Below are positions 5,699-13,383 of a stretch of 26,734 nt of DNA, one piece after another. Source of the stretch: Lachnospiraceae bacterium (GTDB taxonomy: Bacteria; Bacillota; Clostridia; Lachnospirales; Lachnospiraceae); assembly GCA_017412265.1 (NCBI GenBank), contig JAFPYK010000338.1:1-26734 (forward strand). The letters run 5' to 3'. The notes beneath the pieces were generated by a model. That model ran no database searches. It was given only the letters and a program-made list of their open reading frames with translations, and was not told the DNA's origin. Every line of letters starts with the position of its first letter. The stretch's first letter is position 1. The translations under genes and the position numbers were made by a program.

Positions 5699-7933
5699 TT
5701 ACTTCTTCACGATCTTCACCGTATACTCGCTCACATCTCCGTTCAGCGCCTTACACTTGATCGTCACCGTCGTCGTCGTTGAACTCAGCTTGATTGTCCC
5801 GGTTCCGCTCACCGTCGCCCCGGAAACCACCGGCGTCGCGGTCAGCTGCACCGAACTCACCGAAGACGATACCGTCACCGTATACGTCGTATCCGGCCCA
5901 TTTGCCGTACTGAACTTCGGGCTCATGGTCCCGACGGAAGACGCAATGCTCTTCAGCCAGTTGTTCGGGTTCTTCACGCCCGAAGGCTTCGCGCACGTCG
6001 AAGAAGGAAGGCTCACATACACCGGAATCGAGAAGACCAGCGGCATCTCATCCATCGCCGAATACGCCGAATACATCTTATAGGCCTCCGAATAAGGCGC
6101 CTCGACATTCTGCATATACTGATGTCCGTAGCGGCTGTAGCCCGTGACATTGAACTTCTGCAGGTAGACCGTATTCTGACCCTTGTTGATGTAGGTCGAG
6201 CCGATGTAGGCCGCTCCGCCCACGATCGCGTCGTACTGATTATCCCACGGGATCTTGTAGTACGCGTTGTTCGTGGCATTGGATGTGCCGTTCTTCGCGA
6301 ACTCCAGCGCGCTCTTGATCGCCCCGCCGTCGGTGCTCGCAGACGCCCCGATGTTATAAAAGTTGTAATACCCCTGATAGCCGCTGTAGTTGCCGCTGAC
6401 CGAACCGGATACCGAATTGCTCCCGGTCACGACCTCCTGCTTGATCCGGCTCGCCAGATGGTAAGGGCTCACGCCGGAGTAAGCGGCCGCGTCAATGATG
6501 GCCTTCGCGTAGGTCGTACTCTTCGTCGACCCGCCCGAGGTATAGCTGAAGGATTTCTTGGCAAATGGAGTCCCCGCCAGGATCTTCTCCACGCCGGCCT
6601 CCGTCTGCTTCGACTTCTCATAAGAGAGCGTCTCAAACTGGTAGATATAGCTCTCAGTCAGCCAGTTTCTGGGGTCCATATAATATTTCAGGGCCAGCTC
6701 CGAGGCCGTCACCCAGGTAGTTCCGTCAAAAACCACGTGCTTATCCGTGGCATAATCATAGCAGCCCTCCGCAAAGGACAGATAAGAGATATCCCGCGTC
6801 TTCGGGATCAGGTTCTTCCCCGGGACGTTCTCCGCCTTCACTGCCGCAGACCAGGTCACACCGGTCTGATAGGCGAGGAAAGTCCAGGTCGGATGGATGC
6901 TGTGCAGCAGCCGCAGCCCTTCCTTGTAGCTCTCCGGGAAGCCCTGTGCCGTCAGCTCCTTCTCAAAGCTCTCATCGTCCCCGGTATCCGAGTCGGACTC
7001 CAGCTTCAGGTAGGCGCCGCTGACATAGCCGGTCAGGGTCGTCGTCCCATAGGCAAATGAGATCTTATACCAGGTCGTGCCGCTGACGTCCTTCGACTCC
7101 AGAAGCGTCACACGCGCGCCGGCGGACAGCTTCACCTTCACGCCGTTGTACGTGAGCTGGTCATAGCTCGTTCCGTAACCGGTGCGGACGTTGAGCGGTC
7201 CTTCCTTCACGACCGCGCTCTCGCCCTCGACCGAGGTGTCCGTCTCCTTCTGCCACAGATATGTGGTCACGTTGCCCGCCTTGACTGCACTGCCTCCGGT
7301 GGCTGCCTTGAGGCCGCTGATCTCCGGCACGTCCGGGTCGACCGGGTCATCCGGATCGTCGCTCCCGGAGCCCAGCGTGACATAGTCGCCGGAGACATAT
7401 CCGGTCAGCGTCGCGCCGCTGTATGTAAATGTGATCTCATACCAGGTCGTGCCGCTGACGTCCTGGGAAGCCAGGATCGTCACCTTCGTGCCCTTCGCCA
7501 GCTGCACCGTGCTGCCGTTGTACGTCAGCTTGTCATACGAGGTCCCGTACCCGGTGCGGACGTTGAGCGGTCCGGCATTGATCGTGCCTTCCTGCGTCTC
7601 GATCTTGATATACGCGCCGGAGACATAGCCCTCCAGCGTCGTCCCGCTGTAGGAGAAACGGATCTGGTACCAGGTGGTCCCGCTCACATCCTTCGAGCCG
7701 AGAATCGTCACCTTCGTGCCCTTCGCCAGCTGCACTGTGCTGCCGTTGTACGTCAGTTTGTCATAAGAAGTGCCGTAACCGGTGCGGACATTGAGCGGCC
7801 CGTCGGTCACGCTGCCGGTGCGCTCCGCCGCGCGGGCGCCGGCTCCATGTATCAGGAACACACCCGCCATGAGAAGAAGGATCAGCAGGATCCTGGCTCC
7901 CCGGCGAGGTATGGTAAGATGTCTGCGGCTCAT
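5699..7933 (-). CDS. Secreted cell-wall glucosaminidase with three SH3b repeats and a C-terminal beta-sandwich
   Basis: Predicted peptidoglycan hydrolase of 744 residues that cuts glycan strands at N-acetylglucosamine. The order is: signal peptide 1-36 ending AGARAA; SH3b domains at about 40-114, 115-188 and 240-312, each with GPLNVRTGYGTSYD and DVSGTTWY; a Asp/Pro-rich linker (DDPDDPVDPD) between repeats 2 and 3; a glucosaminidase domain at about 330-645 with likely catalytic E500 in SRIKQEVV; and a Thr/Ser/Val-rich cadherin-like domain at 655-744. SH3b domains bind wall peptides, so the enzyme is expected to act outside the cell. The start is ATG 7933 after AAAGGGG; an in-frame TTG at 7951 overlaps a leader hairpin and is less likely. 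It has its own promoter and terminator. Confidence 0.9.
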   Translation of the reverse strand: MSRRHLTIPRRGARILLILLLMAGVFLIHGAGARAAERTGSVTDGPLNVRTGYGTSYDKLTYNGSTVQLAKGTKVTILGSKDVSGTTWYQIRFSYSGTTLEGYVSGAYIKIETQEGTINAGPLNVRTGYGTSYDKLTYNGSTVQLAKGTKVTILASQDVSGTTWYEITFTYSGATLTGYVSGDYVTLGSGSDDPDDPVDPDVPEISGLKAATGGSAVKAGNVTTYLWQKETDTSVEGESAVVKEGPLNVRTGYGTSYDQLTYNGVKVKLSAGARVTLLESKDVSGTTWYKISFAYGTTTLTGYVSGAYLKLESDSDTGDDESFEKELTAQGFPESYKEGLRLLHSIHPTWTFLAYQTGVTWSAAVKAENVPGKNLIPKTRDISYLSFAEGCYDYATDKHVVFDGTTWVTASELALKYYMDPRNWLTESYIYQFETLSYEKSKQTEAGVEKILAGTPFAKKSFSYTSGGSTKSTTYAKAIIDAAAYSGVSPYHLASRIKQEVVTGSNSVSGSVSGNYSGYQGYYNFYNIGASASTDGGAIKSALEFAKNGTSNATNNAYYKIPWDNQYDAIVGGAAYIGSTYINKGQNTVYLQKFNVTGYSRYGHQYMQNVEAPYSEAYKMYSAYSAMDEMPLVFSIPVYVSLPSSTCAKPSGVKNPNNWLKSIASSVGTMSPKFSTANGPDTTYTVTVSSSVSSVQLTATPVVSGATVSGTGTIKLSSTTTTVTIKCKALNGDVSEYTVKIVKK

Positions 7934-7950
7934 GATGATTTCCCCTTTCA

Positions 7951-7970
7951 AGGCGGTTTCCCATCCGCCT
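7951..7970 (-). promoter_or_regulatory. Hairpin next to the glucosaminidase ribosome binding site
   Basis: On the minus strand AGGCGG (7970-7965) pairs with CCGCCT (7956-7951) around an 8-nt loop, ending only 2-3 nt before the AAAGGGG ribosome site. It may tune translation or protect the 5' end. It is too small to resemble a known riboswitch. Confidence 0.35.
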
Positions 7971-8025
7971 CCGTGTCTGAATCTGTGTCTTTCCCCGTCT
8001 TATTGCACAATCATCTAAAGATAAT

Positions 8026-8053
8026 AATATACTAAGACCCCTGATATAATCAA
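8026..8053 (-). promoter_or_regulatory. Promoter of the glucosaminidase gene
   Basis: On the minus strand, -35 TTGATT (8053-8048), a 16-bp spacer and -10 TATATT (8031-8026), giving a leader of about 85 nt. Confidence 0.55.
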
Positions 8054-8065
8054 GACTTTTGACTA

Positions 8066-8124
8066 TTTTTTCTATAAATGTAGAAAGCAGTGAATCCGCC
8101 TCTTTCCAGACGAATCCACTGCTT
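8066..8124 (-). terminator. Terminator of the four-gene envelope operon
   Basis: On the minus strand a 16-bp stem, with three G-T wobbles, forms between AAGCAGTGGATTCGTC (8124-8109) and GGCGGATTCACTGCTT (8100-8085). An A/T-rich tail follows. It sits 25 nt past the stop of the hydrolase gene. Confidence 0.65.
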
Positions 8125-8148
8125 CTGCTCTGTCTTTTATGAATCTTT

Positions 8149-9066
8149 TCAGGCGGAGATGGCCTCCAGAATCGCCTCGTGCACCGCCTCGAGGACCGCG
8201 ACGTCGTCTCCCACCTCCGGGCACTGGTAAGAGACCACCCAGCCCTGCTCCGGCAGCACCACGGTGATCTGGCCGTACATCCCATCCGCCCGGTAAGCCC
8301 CCGGGTACGGGCAGAGCCAGACCTGGTAGCCGTAGCCGCAGCGCCACACATTTTTCGCCGGCGTATCGATCCGCTTCCTGCCGATCTCCCGGATCCAGGA
8401 AGCCGGGACGAGCTGCTCGCCGTTCCATTTGCCTCCGGCCAGGTGCAGGAGGCCGAGCTTCGCCTGCTCTTCGATCTTCAGATGCATCCCGCCGCCTGCG
8501 ATCGGATGCCCCTGCGCGTCGCACTCCCAGAGCGGCTGCTCGATGCCCATCGGCCGCAGCAGGTCCTCATACATCAGGACCGCCAGGTTCTTCCCCGTGG
8601 CCCGCTCAAGCATCCGTCCCATCAGGATCGAATCCCCCGTCGAATACATGAAGTTCGTCCCGGGCTCTTCCTTCACCGGCTGGGCAAACAGCCACTTCAT
8701 CGGGTCCGGGAAGCCCGTGCCGGCCCTTCTCTGCGCGCCCATCAGCGTCTTGCCGAGCCCCGACGACATCGTCAGCAGATGTTTCAGCCGGATCTTCTCA
8801 AACCCAGGATTGCCGCCCTCCGGCAGCTTGTCCGGCAGCAGGTCCACCGCACGCGTCTCCAGAGAGATCACGCCCTCCTCGATATATTTGCCGAGAAGCG
8901 TTGCGACAAATGTCTTCGTGTGCGAGTAGATGTTGCGGGGGAAGTCCCCCTCCTTCCAGTCTCTGGAGAAGACCAGGTCCTGCCCTTCATAGACCCTCAG
9001 CTTCTCCATGCGCAGCTCCTGCGCATCCACACGTCTTGCCAGCTTCTCCCATGCGCTATGGTTCAT
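8149..9066 (-). CDS. Beta-lactamase-fold serine hydrolase (PF00144 type)
   Basis: A 305-residue member of the class C beta-lactamase / DD-peptidase / esterase superfamily. The active-site SxxK is S48-H-T-K51, followed by Y141-S-T at the place of the YxN motif and HLLTMSSGL typical of the family. There is no signal peptide or membrane segment, so the protein appears to be cytoplasmic. That fits an esterase or amide hydrolase better than a secreted antibiotic-resistance enzyme. The start is ATG 9066 after GGAAGGAGAG; its first bases overlap the MATE stop codon as ATGA, implying coupled translation. It is the last gene of the operon. The substrate is unknown. Confidence 0.87.
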   Translation of the reverse strand: MNHSAWEKLARRVDAQELRMEKLRVYEGQDLVFSRDWKEGDFPRNIYSHTKTFVATLLGKYIEEGVISLETRAVDLLPDKLPEGGNPGFEKIRLKHLLTMSSGLGKTLMGAQRRAGTGFPDPMKWLFAQPVKEEPGTNFMYSTGDSILMGRMLERATGKNLAVLMYEDLLRPMGIEQPLWECDAQGHPIAGGGMHLKIEEQAKLGLLHLAGGKWNGEQLVPASWIREIGRKRIDTPAKNVWRCGYGYQVWLCPYPGAYRADGMYGQITVVLPEQGWVVSYQCPEVGDDVAVLEAVHEAILEAISA

Positions 9067-10469
9067 GATCTCTCCTTCCTGCCCCGGCCCCTGCCCAGAA
9101 GCTCCGGGTAGACCGTCAGAAGCATGGTAATATAGCAGGCCGCCCCGCCCACAAAGTTCGAGACCGGCTCCGCGATATAGACGCCGTTCACGCCCAGGTT
9201 CCACAGTCTCGGCAGCAGGTACGTGAGAGGCACGACGATGATCAGCTTGCGGAAGGTCGAGAAGAACACCGCCTCCTTCGCCTTGCCCAGCGAGACGAAC
9301 ACATTCTGTCCCGCGAACTGGAAGCTCATCATGAAGATGCCCCAGAAGTACAGATGCATGCCCTGCGCGCCCGCCGCGATGAGGTCCGGCTCACTGTTGA
9401 AGATCCGGATGAAGAACTCCGGAAAACGCTCCAGCAGGACCCACATCAGGCTCGTGTAGACCACGCAGGCGACCGTGATGAAACGGATGCATTCCCGCAC
9501 CTTCTGGTACTTCTCCGCCCCGTAGTTGTAGCTCATCACCGGCATCGCGCCCTGGCTCAGCCCCTGCACCGGCATCGAGATGATCTCCCTCACCGAATTC
9601 AGGATCGTCATGACGCCCACGTAGAGGTCCCCGCCGTAGCGCGCGAGGTTCGCGTTGCAGGCCACCTGCACCGCGGAATTGGTAAATCCCGCCACGAAGC
9701 CGGTCAGCCCCAGCGCGATGATCTTGCCGCACCGACGCCCCTCAAGCTTCATATACCGCCTCTCCAGGCGGATCAGCGCCTTCCTCCCGGTCAGGAACCG
9801 CAGCACCCACAGCATCGAAAGAAACTGCGACAGGACCGTCGCGAGCGCCGCGCCCTTTGCCCCCATCTTCAGCACAAAGATAAAGAGCGGATCCAGAGCG
9901 ATATTCACGGCTGCCCCCAGCGCAACGGTGAGCATTCCCGTCGTGCCGAAGCCCTGCGCGTTGATGAAGCCGTTCATTCCCAAGCTGATCATCACGCAGA
10001 CCGTCCCGAACAGATAGATCAGGATATAATCCCTCGCGTAGGGAAATGTCTCCGCGCTCGCCCCGAACGCATATAAGATCGGCTCATAGAACAGGAACCC
10101 GATCACCGTCAGCGCCGCGCCGCCAAGCACCAGCATCGCAAATGAGCTGGCCATGATCCGGCCCGCCTCCTCCTCGTGATGTTTGCCGCGCTCCATCGAG
10201 AAGAGCGGCGAACCCCCGTAGCCGAAGAGCTGCGCGAAGGCCGACACCATCGTGATGATCGGGAAACACAGCCCCAGCCCCGTGAGCGCCGTCTTGCCCA
10301 CTACCGGGATCCGGCCGATGTACATCCGGTCCACCATGTTGTAGAGAAGGTTGATCAGCTGGGCCATCGTCAGCGGAACCGCAAGAGAGAGCGTGTTCTT
10401 GATCACGCTCCCCTCCGAAAAATCCGCCACTCCGGCCGTACGCGGGCCCACTGCCCGCTCTCTCTTCAC
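9063..10469 (-). CDS. MATE family multidrug/metabolite efflux transporter
   Basis: A 468-residue polytopic membrane protein of the MATE family, which exports drugs or metabolites using Na+ or H+. Two homologous six-helix halves are visible, with PLTMAQLINLLYNMVDRMYIG near the N-terminus and the MNGFINAQG stretch in the first half, GLSQGAMPVMSYNYGA in the second. The GTG at 10469 is chosen because GGAGGAGGC precedes it and it overlaps the upstream TPR stop codon as GTGA. The frame is open further up, but only inside the TPR gene. It is the third gene of a tightly coupled operon with a murein amidase, so export of an envelope precursor or toxin is possible, though unproven. Confidence 0.92.
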   Translation of the reverse strand: MKRERAVGPRTAGVADFSEGSVIKNTLSLAVPLTMAQLINLLYNMVDRMYIGRIPVVGKTALTGLGLCFPIITMVSAFAQLFGYGGSPLFSMERGKHHEEEAGRIMASSFAMLVLGGAALTVIGFLFYEPILYAFGASAETFPYARDYILIYLFGTVCVMISLGMNGFINAQGFGTTGMLTVALGAAVNIALDPLFIFVLKMGAKGAALATVLSQFLSMLWVLRFLTGRKALIRLERRYMKLEGRRCGKIIALGLTGFVAGFTNSAVQVACNANLARYGGDLYVGVMTILNSVREIISMPVQGLSQGAMPVMSYNYGAEKYQKVRECIRFITVACVVYTSLMWVLLERFPEFFIRIFNSEPDLIAAGAQGMHLYFWGIFMMSFQFAGQNVFVSLGKAKEAVFFSTFRKLIIVVPLTYLLPRLWNLGVNGVYIAEPVSNFVGGAACYITMLLTVYPELLGRGRGRKERS

Positions 10470-11038
10470 GCCTCCTCCGGGTGCTCCGCTGCCGCCTCGC
10501 ACTCCCGGATCTTTCTCGCAATCACATCGCCCTTATCCACGAAGCCGTTCTTCTTCGCGCGCTCCAGAAGATCCTTCGCACGCTCCGTATCACCCAGCAC
10601 CGCATACGTGTAAGCCAGGTTCGCAGGCACATACGGGTGCTCCGGCTTGATCACATAAGCCCGCTCCAGCACCTCCAGCGCCTTCTCATTTTCCTTCTTG
10701 TTCAGATAAGCCGTGCCCAGGTTGTTATAGGCCATATAAAACTCCGGGTCCACAGCCACACAGTCCAGATAAGACGCGATCGCGCGGTCAAACTCCTTGT
10801 TCAGCTCATAGCAGCGCCCCAGCAGATAATGGTTCTGCGCCGACGGATTGATCGCCACCAGCTTGTAGCCTGCCTGGATCGCCCCGTTGAAATCACCCCG
10901 GTTCGCCAGCCGCTCCAGCTGGATCCTGGCCGTCTCCTCCGGCGTCTTGCCCGTCACCTTCGCCGCGATCTTATTGTAAATCAGAGCCACCGGGATCGAG
11001 ATCACGACCACCAGCAGCAGCCACAACAATGGATTCAT
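10466..11038 (-). CDS. Membrane-anchored TPR protein
   Basis: A 190-residue protein with an N-terminal membrane helix at about 4-22 and then tetratricopeptide repeats over roughly 35-165. Canonical patterns include NYLLGRCY-like AQNHYLLGRCYELNKEFDRA, YMAYNNLGTAYLNKKENEKA and VPANLAYTYAVLGDTERA, each spaced 34 residues. TPRs form protein-binding surfaces, so it is probably a scaffold at the membrane for the neighbouring envelope proteins. The ATG 11038 overlaps the amidase stop as ATGA and is preceded by AGAGGAAG. The partner is unknown. Confidence 0.88.
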   Translation of the reverse strand: MNPLLWLLLVVVISIPVALIYNKIAAKVTGKTPEETARIQLERLANRGDFNGAIQAGYKLVAINPSAQNHYLLGRCYELNKEFDRAIASYLDCVAVDPEFYMAYNNLGTAYLNKKENEKALEVLERAYVIKPEHPYVPANLAYTYAVLGDTERAKDLLERAKKNGFVDKGDVIARKIRECEAAAEHPEEA

Positions 11039-11790
11039 TTGCCTAACTTCCTCTCCACGTCCCCTAGGAACGTCTCCCAGGCATCCTCATGCTCCACGAA
11101 ATACTTCGGGCAGATCTTGCCTGTCACGTCATAATGCCGGATCACCTGATCCTTACCCAGATTATACGCCCTGCACAAATCCGCTGTCAAATGCACCAGC
11201 GCATCGTATGTCTCCGGCGAGAACTTGCCGTCCTCCTCCGGGTGGCAGCACTCAATCGAAATACTCCGGCTGTTCATGTCATTCGAGGCATAGCTGATCT
11301 CCGTGAGCGGAATGCACTGGATGATCTCGCCCTCCAGCCCGATCACAAAATGCGAGCTCGCGTACCTGCCCTCTCCGTTCTTCAGCCTCTCGAAATAATC
11401 CCGGTTGGCCTGAGCGCTCGTCCCCGGGTTGCCGACGTAGTGCACGACGATCCGGTCCACATTTTCAAGCTTCGTCCCGGGCCTCGAGTACGGATTCGGT
11501 GTCAGAAACTGTTCATCAATACTCAGATCCGTCTCAAACACCGCATTTGTGCTTGATTCTACATCTGTAGTAGAAACACTCTCCGTCGAAGAAGCCGCAG
11601 AAGTCGAAGATGCGCCGGCTCTTCTCCCGTTCTCGCCCTTTCCGATCCTGGAGATCCCCCAGACCATCAGCAGCGCGATGAGAATCAGCAGTCCTCTCCG
11701 CCTCGCCTCACGCCTTCTCTTCTTCTGCAGGCTGATCCTTCTCGCTCTCTCCGCCCTGCTCCGCTCCCGAAAACTCGTCTGTTCCTCCAT
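11035..11790 (-). CDS. Membrane-anchored N-acetylmuramoyl-L-alanine amidase (Amidase_2 type)
   Basis: Zinc amidase predicted to split the muramic acid-alanine bond of peptidoglycan. In 251 residues there is a highly basic cytoplasmic tail (1-32), a membrane helix (about 33-47), a Ser/Thr-rich linker (60-90) and the T7-lysozyme-like domain (about 108-245). The zinc set reads H117 (IVVHYVG), H219 (IRHYDVTGK) and C227 (KICPKYF), as in T7 lysozyme. The catalytic domain should face outward. ATG 11790 is preceded by GGGAGGAAATATC; an upstream ATG at 11805 overlaps that ribosome site and is rejected. It is the first gene of the four-gene overlapping operon. No convincing promoter was found in the 96 bp upstream. 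Confidence 0.9.
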   Translation of the reverse strand: MEEQTSFRERSRAERARRISLQKKRRREARRRGLLILIALLMVWGISRIGKGENGRRAGASSTSAASSTESVSTTDVESSTNAVFETDLSIDEQFLTPNPYSRPGTKLENVDRIVVHYVGNPGTSAQANRDYFERLKNGEGRYASSHFVIGLEGEIIQCIPLTEISYASNDMNSRSISIECCHPEEDGKFSPETYDALVHLTADLCRAYNLGKDQVIRHYDVTGKICPKYFVEHEDAWETFLGDVERKLGK

Positions 11791-11880
11791 GATATTTCCT
11801 CCCATCCTTATGATGAGAACATGATAACAGACAAATCTTTACAACAGCCCGAACAGGTCTTTAAGGATTTCTGAATACGC

Positions 11881-11897
11881 CGGACGTCACACGTCCG
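11881..11897 (-). other. Hairpin across the nucleoside hydrolase stop codon
   Basis: CGGACGT-CAC-ACGTCCG (11881-11897) is a 7-bp inverted repeat that encloses the stop codon at 11887-11889. No T run follows, so it is not a standard terminator. Confidence 0.45.
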
Positions 11898-12891
11898 CCG
11901 CCTTCGGCCCCTTCGACAAATGCTCGCAGAGGATCTCCATGAACCGCTTCCGGTCGCCCCGGTAGGCCACCCTCGCATTCGGGACAAACTCATATCCCCG
12001 CCGGTGGTCCACCACCATCGTGCCGTCACAGATTCCGCCGTTCATCTCGACGTCGCATTTCTCCTCCCGCGACTCCACGATCACGCTCTCGTCGAGCGCC
12101 CAGGCCACCGCCAGCGCGTCGTGGATCGGCTCGCCCTGATCCGACCGCCAGCCCATGATATCACTGCTGTCAAGCCGCATATTCACGAGGTCCCCGGCCA
12201 GCTTGCCCGCCATCGTGCCAAGCCCGATCAGCTTCGCGGCGTCCTCCCGGTACAGCCCCGCGGAATGCGTCGCGTTCAGCGGAACGATCCGTATCTTCGC
12301 GCCCGAATCCAGCACAATCTTCGCGGCCTCCGGATCATGGAAGAAATTCGCCTCCGCCGACGGTGACGCATTGCCCATATGCACCGCGCCGCCCATCAGC
12401 ACGATCTCCTCGATATTCTCCACCAGCGAAGGATCCATCCGCAGCGCCATGCCGATATTCGTCATCGGCGCCGTCGGAATGACCGTCACCTTCTCCGGGC
12501 TCTTCTTAATCGCCTCCATGAGAAATGCGCAGGCATGCTGTTCCTGCTTCTTGCTCACCGCAGGCGGAATCGGCAGCACATTCGGATGCATCGTGTAGAC
12601 CTTCCCGTCCTTGGTCGTGGAGATCTTGTTCGGCGGCAGATTCATCACACGCCCCTTCGTCATCTCACGCACCATCGGCCCCGGGCAGCCCTGGAACACC
12701 GGGATATCCGCTCCCAGCATGTCCACGATCTGAAGCGTGTTGTTCACGCACGTCTCCACGTCGGAATTGCCCCAGCTCACCGTAATGCCCAGCACGTCAA
12801 ATCTGCCGGATAAGATTGAGAGCAGTACCGCGACCGCGTCATCCGAACCGGTGTCCACGTCGAGGATCAGTTTTCTCTTCTTCTCTTCCAC
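11887..12891 (-). CDS. Inosine-uridine-type nucleoside hydrolase
   Basis: Nucleoside N-ribohydrolase that cleaves nucleosides into base and ribose, used in purine/pyrimidine salvage. The 334 residues begin with the family's Ca2+-binding motif DVDTGSDDA (D11, D13, D17, D18). MGGAV, the NFFHDPEAA segment and the late IHDALAVAW motif, which supplies the catalytic His and a Ca2+ Asp, follow. Length and motif order are normal. Two adjacent GTG codons (12894, 12891) follow AAAGGAG; 12891 gives the better 7-nt spacing. No signal peptide, so it is cytoplasmic. The start lies downstream of the repeat array that follows guaB, so it could be read through from guaB. Base preference is not known. Confidence 0.9.
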   Translation of the reverse strand: MEEKKRKLILDVDTGSDDAVAVLLSILSGRFDVLGITVSWGNSDVETCVNNTLQIVDMLGADIPVFQGCPGPMVREMTKGRVMNLPPNKISTTKDGKVYTMHPNVLPIPPAVSKKQEQHACAFLMEAIKKSPEKVTVIPTAPMTNIGMALRMDPSLVENIEEIVLMGGAVHMGNASPSAEANFFHDPEAAKIVLDSGAKIRIVPLNATHSAGLYREDAAKLIGLGTMAGKLAGDLVNMRLDSSDIMGWRSDQGEPIHDALAVAWALDESVIVESREEKCDVEMNGGICDGTMVVDHRRGYEFVPNARVAYRGDRKRFMEILCEHLSKGPKAADV

Positions 12892-13163
12892 CACTGTACT
12901 CCTTTCTGGCAAATGTATCAGTAAGCCGTAGGTCTGTCTCGCTTTGCTCTTACCCACGGACGGCCCTACGTCCGCCTTCGGCGTCCGTATGCGTAAGAGC
13001 TTGCTCGTCGCTGCGTGCTGTTGCGCGCTCCTGCGTTACTCCACGGACAGCCCTACGTCCGCCTTCGGCGTCCGTATGCGTAAGAGCTTGCTCGTCGCTG
13101 CGTGCTGTTGCGCGCTTCTGCGTTTTTCGCACGGACGGCCCTACGACCGCCTTCGGCGTCCGT

Positions 13164-13184
13164 ATGGCGCGCGTTGCGCGCCAT
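13164..13184. repeat. Palindromic tail, copy 1
   Basis: ATGGCGCGC-GTT-GCGCGCCAT is a 9-bp perfect inverted repeat with a 3-nt centre. It immediately follows the third repeat head. Confidence 0.75.
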
Positions 13185-13202
13185 TGCAAAGATCGCATAC
13201 TG

Positions 13203-13230
13203 CCTGGCCCCCGTGCGAGCACGGGCCAGG
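13203..13230 (-). repeat. Hairpin 1 of the array
   Basis: On the plus strand CCTGGCC, bulge CC, CGTG, loop CGAG, CACG, GGCCAGG. On the minus strand the loop reads CTCG. It has the same plan as hairpin 2 but a different outer stem. Confidence 0.7.
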
Positions 13231-13284
13231 TCGCTCACACAACTTTACTCCACGGACGGCCCTACGTCCGCCTTCGGCGTCCGT

Positions 13285-13305
13285 ATGGCGCGCGTTGCGC
13301 GCCAT
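13285..13305. repeat. Palindromic tail, copy 2
   Basis: Identical to copy 1 of the palindromic tail: ATGGCGCGC-GTT-GCGCGCCAT. It follows the fourth repeat head. Confidence 0.75.
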
Positions 13306-13308
13306 TGC

Positions 13309-13366
13309 AAAGATCGCAGACCAACGGCTCTTCGTGCAAGCACGGAGCCGTTGGTCTGCGATCTTT
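13309..13366 (-). terminator. Very long hairpin after guaB, candidate terminator or 3' end
   Basis: A perfect 22-bp stem pairs 13309-13330 with 13345-13366, then a TT bulge, an inner CGTG/CACG stem and a 4-nt loop. On the minus strand the loop is CTTG closed by G-C, a known stable RNA tetraloop context. It begins 17 nt after the guaB stop. The tail only reads ATCTTTGC, so a classic U run is weak and it may act as a 3'-end protector rather than a terminator. Confidence 0.55.
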
Positions 13367-13383
13367 GAGGCTTCCTTATCGCG

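Larger units (their letters stand above)
12954..13366 (-). repeat. Modular intergenic repeat array between guaB and the nucleoside hydrolase gene
   Basis: A 38-bp head starting CCACGGACGGCCCTACG occurs four times: 12954-12991, 13041-13078, 13130-13167 and 13250-13287. The first two heads are followed by the same ~49-bp tail containing TAAGAGCTTGCTCG, giving two 87-bp tandem units. The last two are followed by a palindromic tail and a hairpin, giving two units of about 120 bp. Head copy 3 differs by one base (GACCG for GTCCG). The array fills nearly all of the 490 bp between the genes and is not coding: no ribosome site or family match was seen. It is assigned to the minus strand because the hairpin loops are more favourable there. 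Function unknown. Confidence 0.85.

Noticed and set aside
5403..6083. Plus-strand open frame of 226 codons overlapping the glucosaminidase end
   Set aside because: It runs through the terminators and opposite the coding strand, with no ribosome site and no family resemblance.
8149..9066. Beta-lactam resistance gene
   Set aside because: The fold and SxxK are present, but there is no signal peptide and the YxN motif is altered. The superfamily includes many esterases and peptidases.
8149..9204. Longer start at 9204 for the serine hydrolase
   Set aside because: The extra 46 residues lie inside the MATE gene, are low complexity, and the ATG at 9066 has a strong ribosome site with an ATGA overlap.
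12954..13366. CRISPR array
   Set aside because: Units are 87-122 bp and the segments between the heads are themselves repeated, so there are no unique spacers. No cas genes are nearby.
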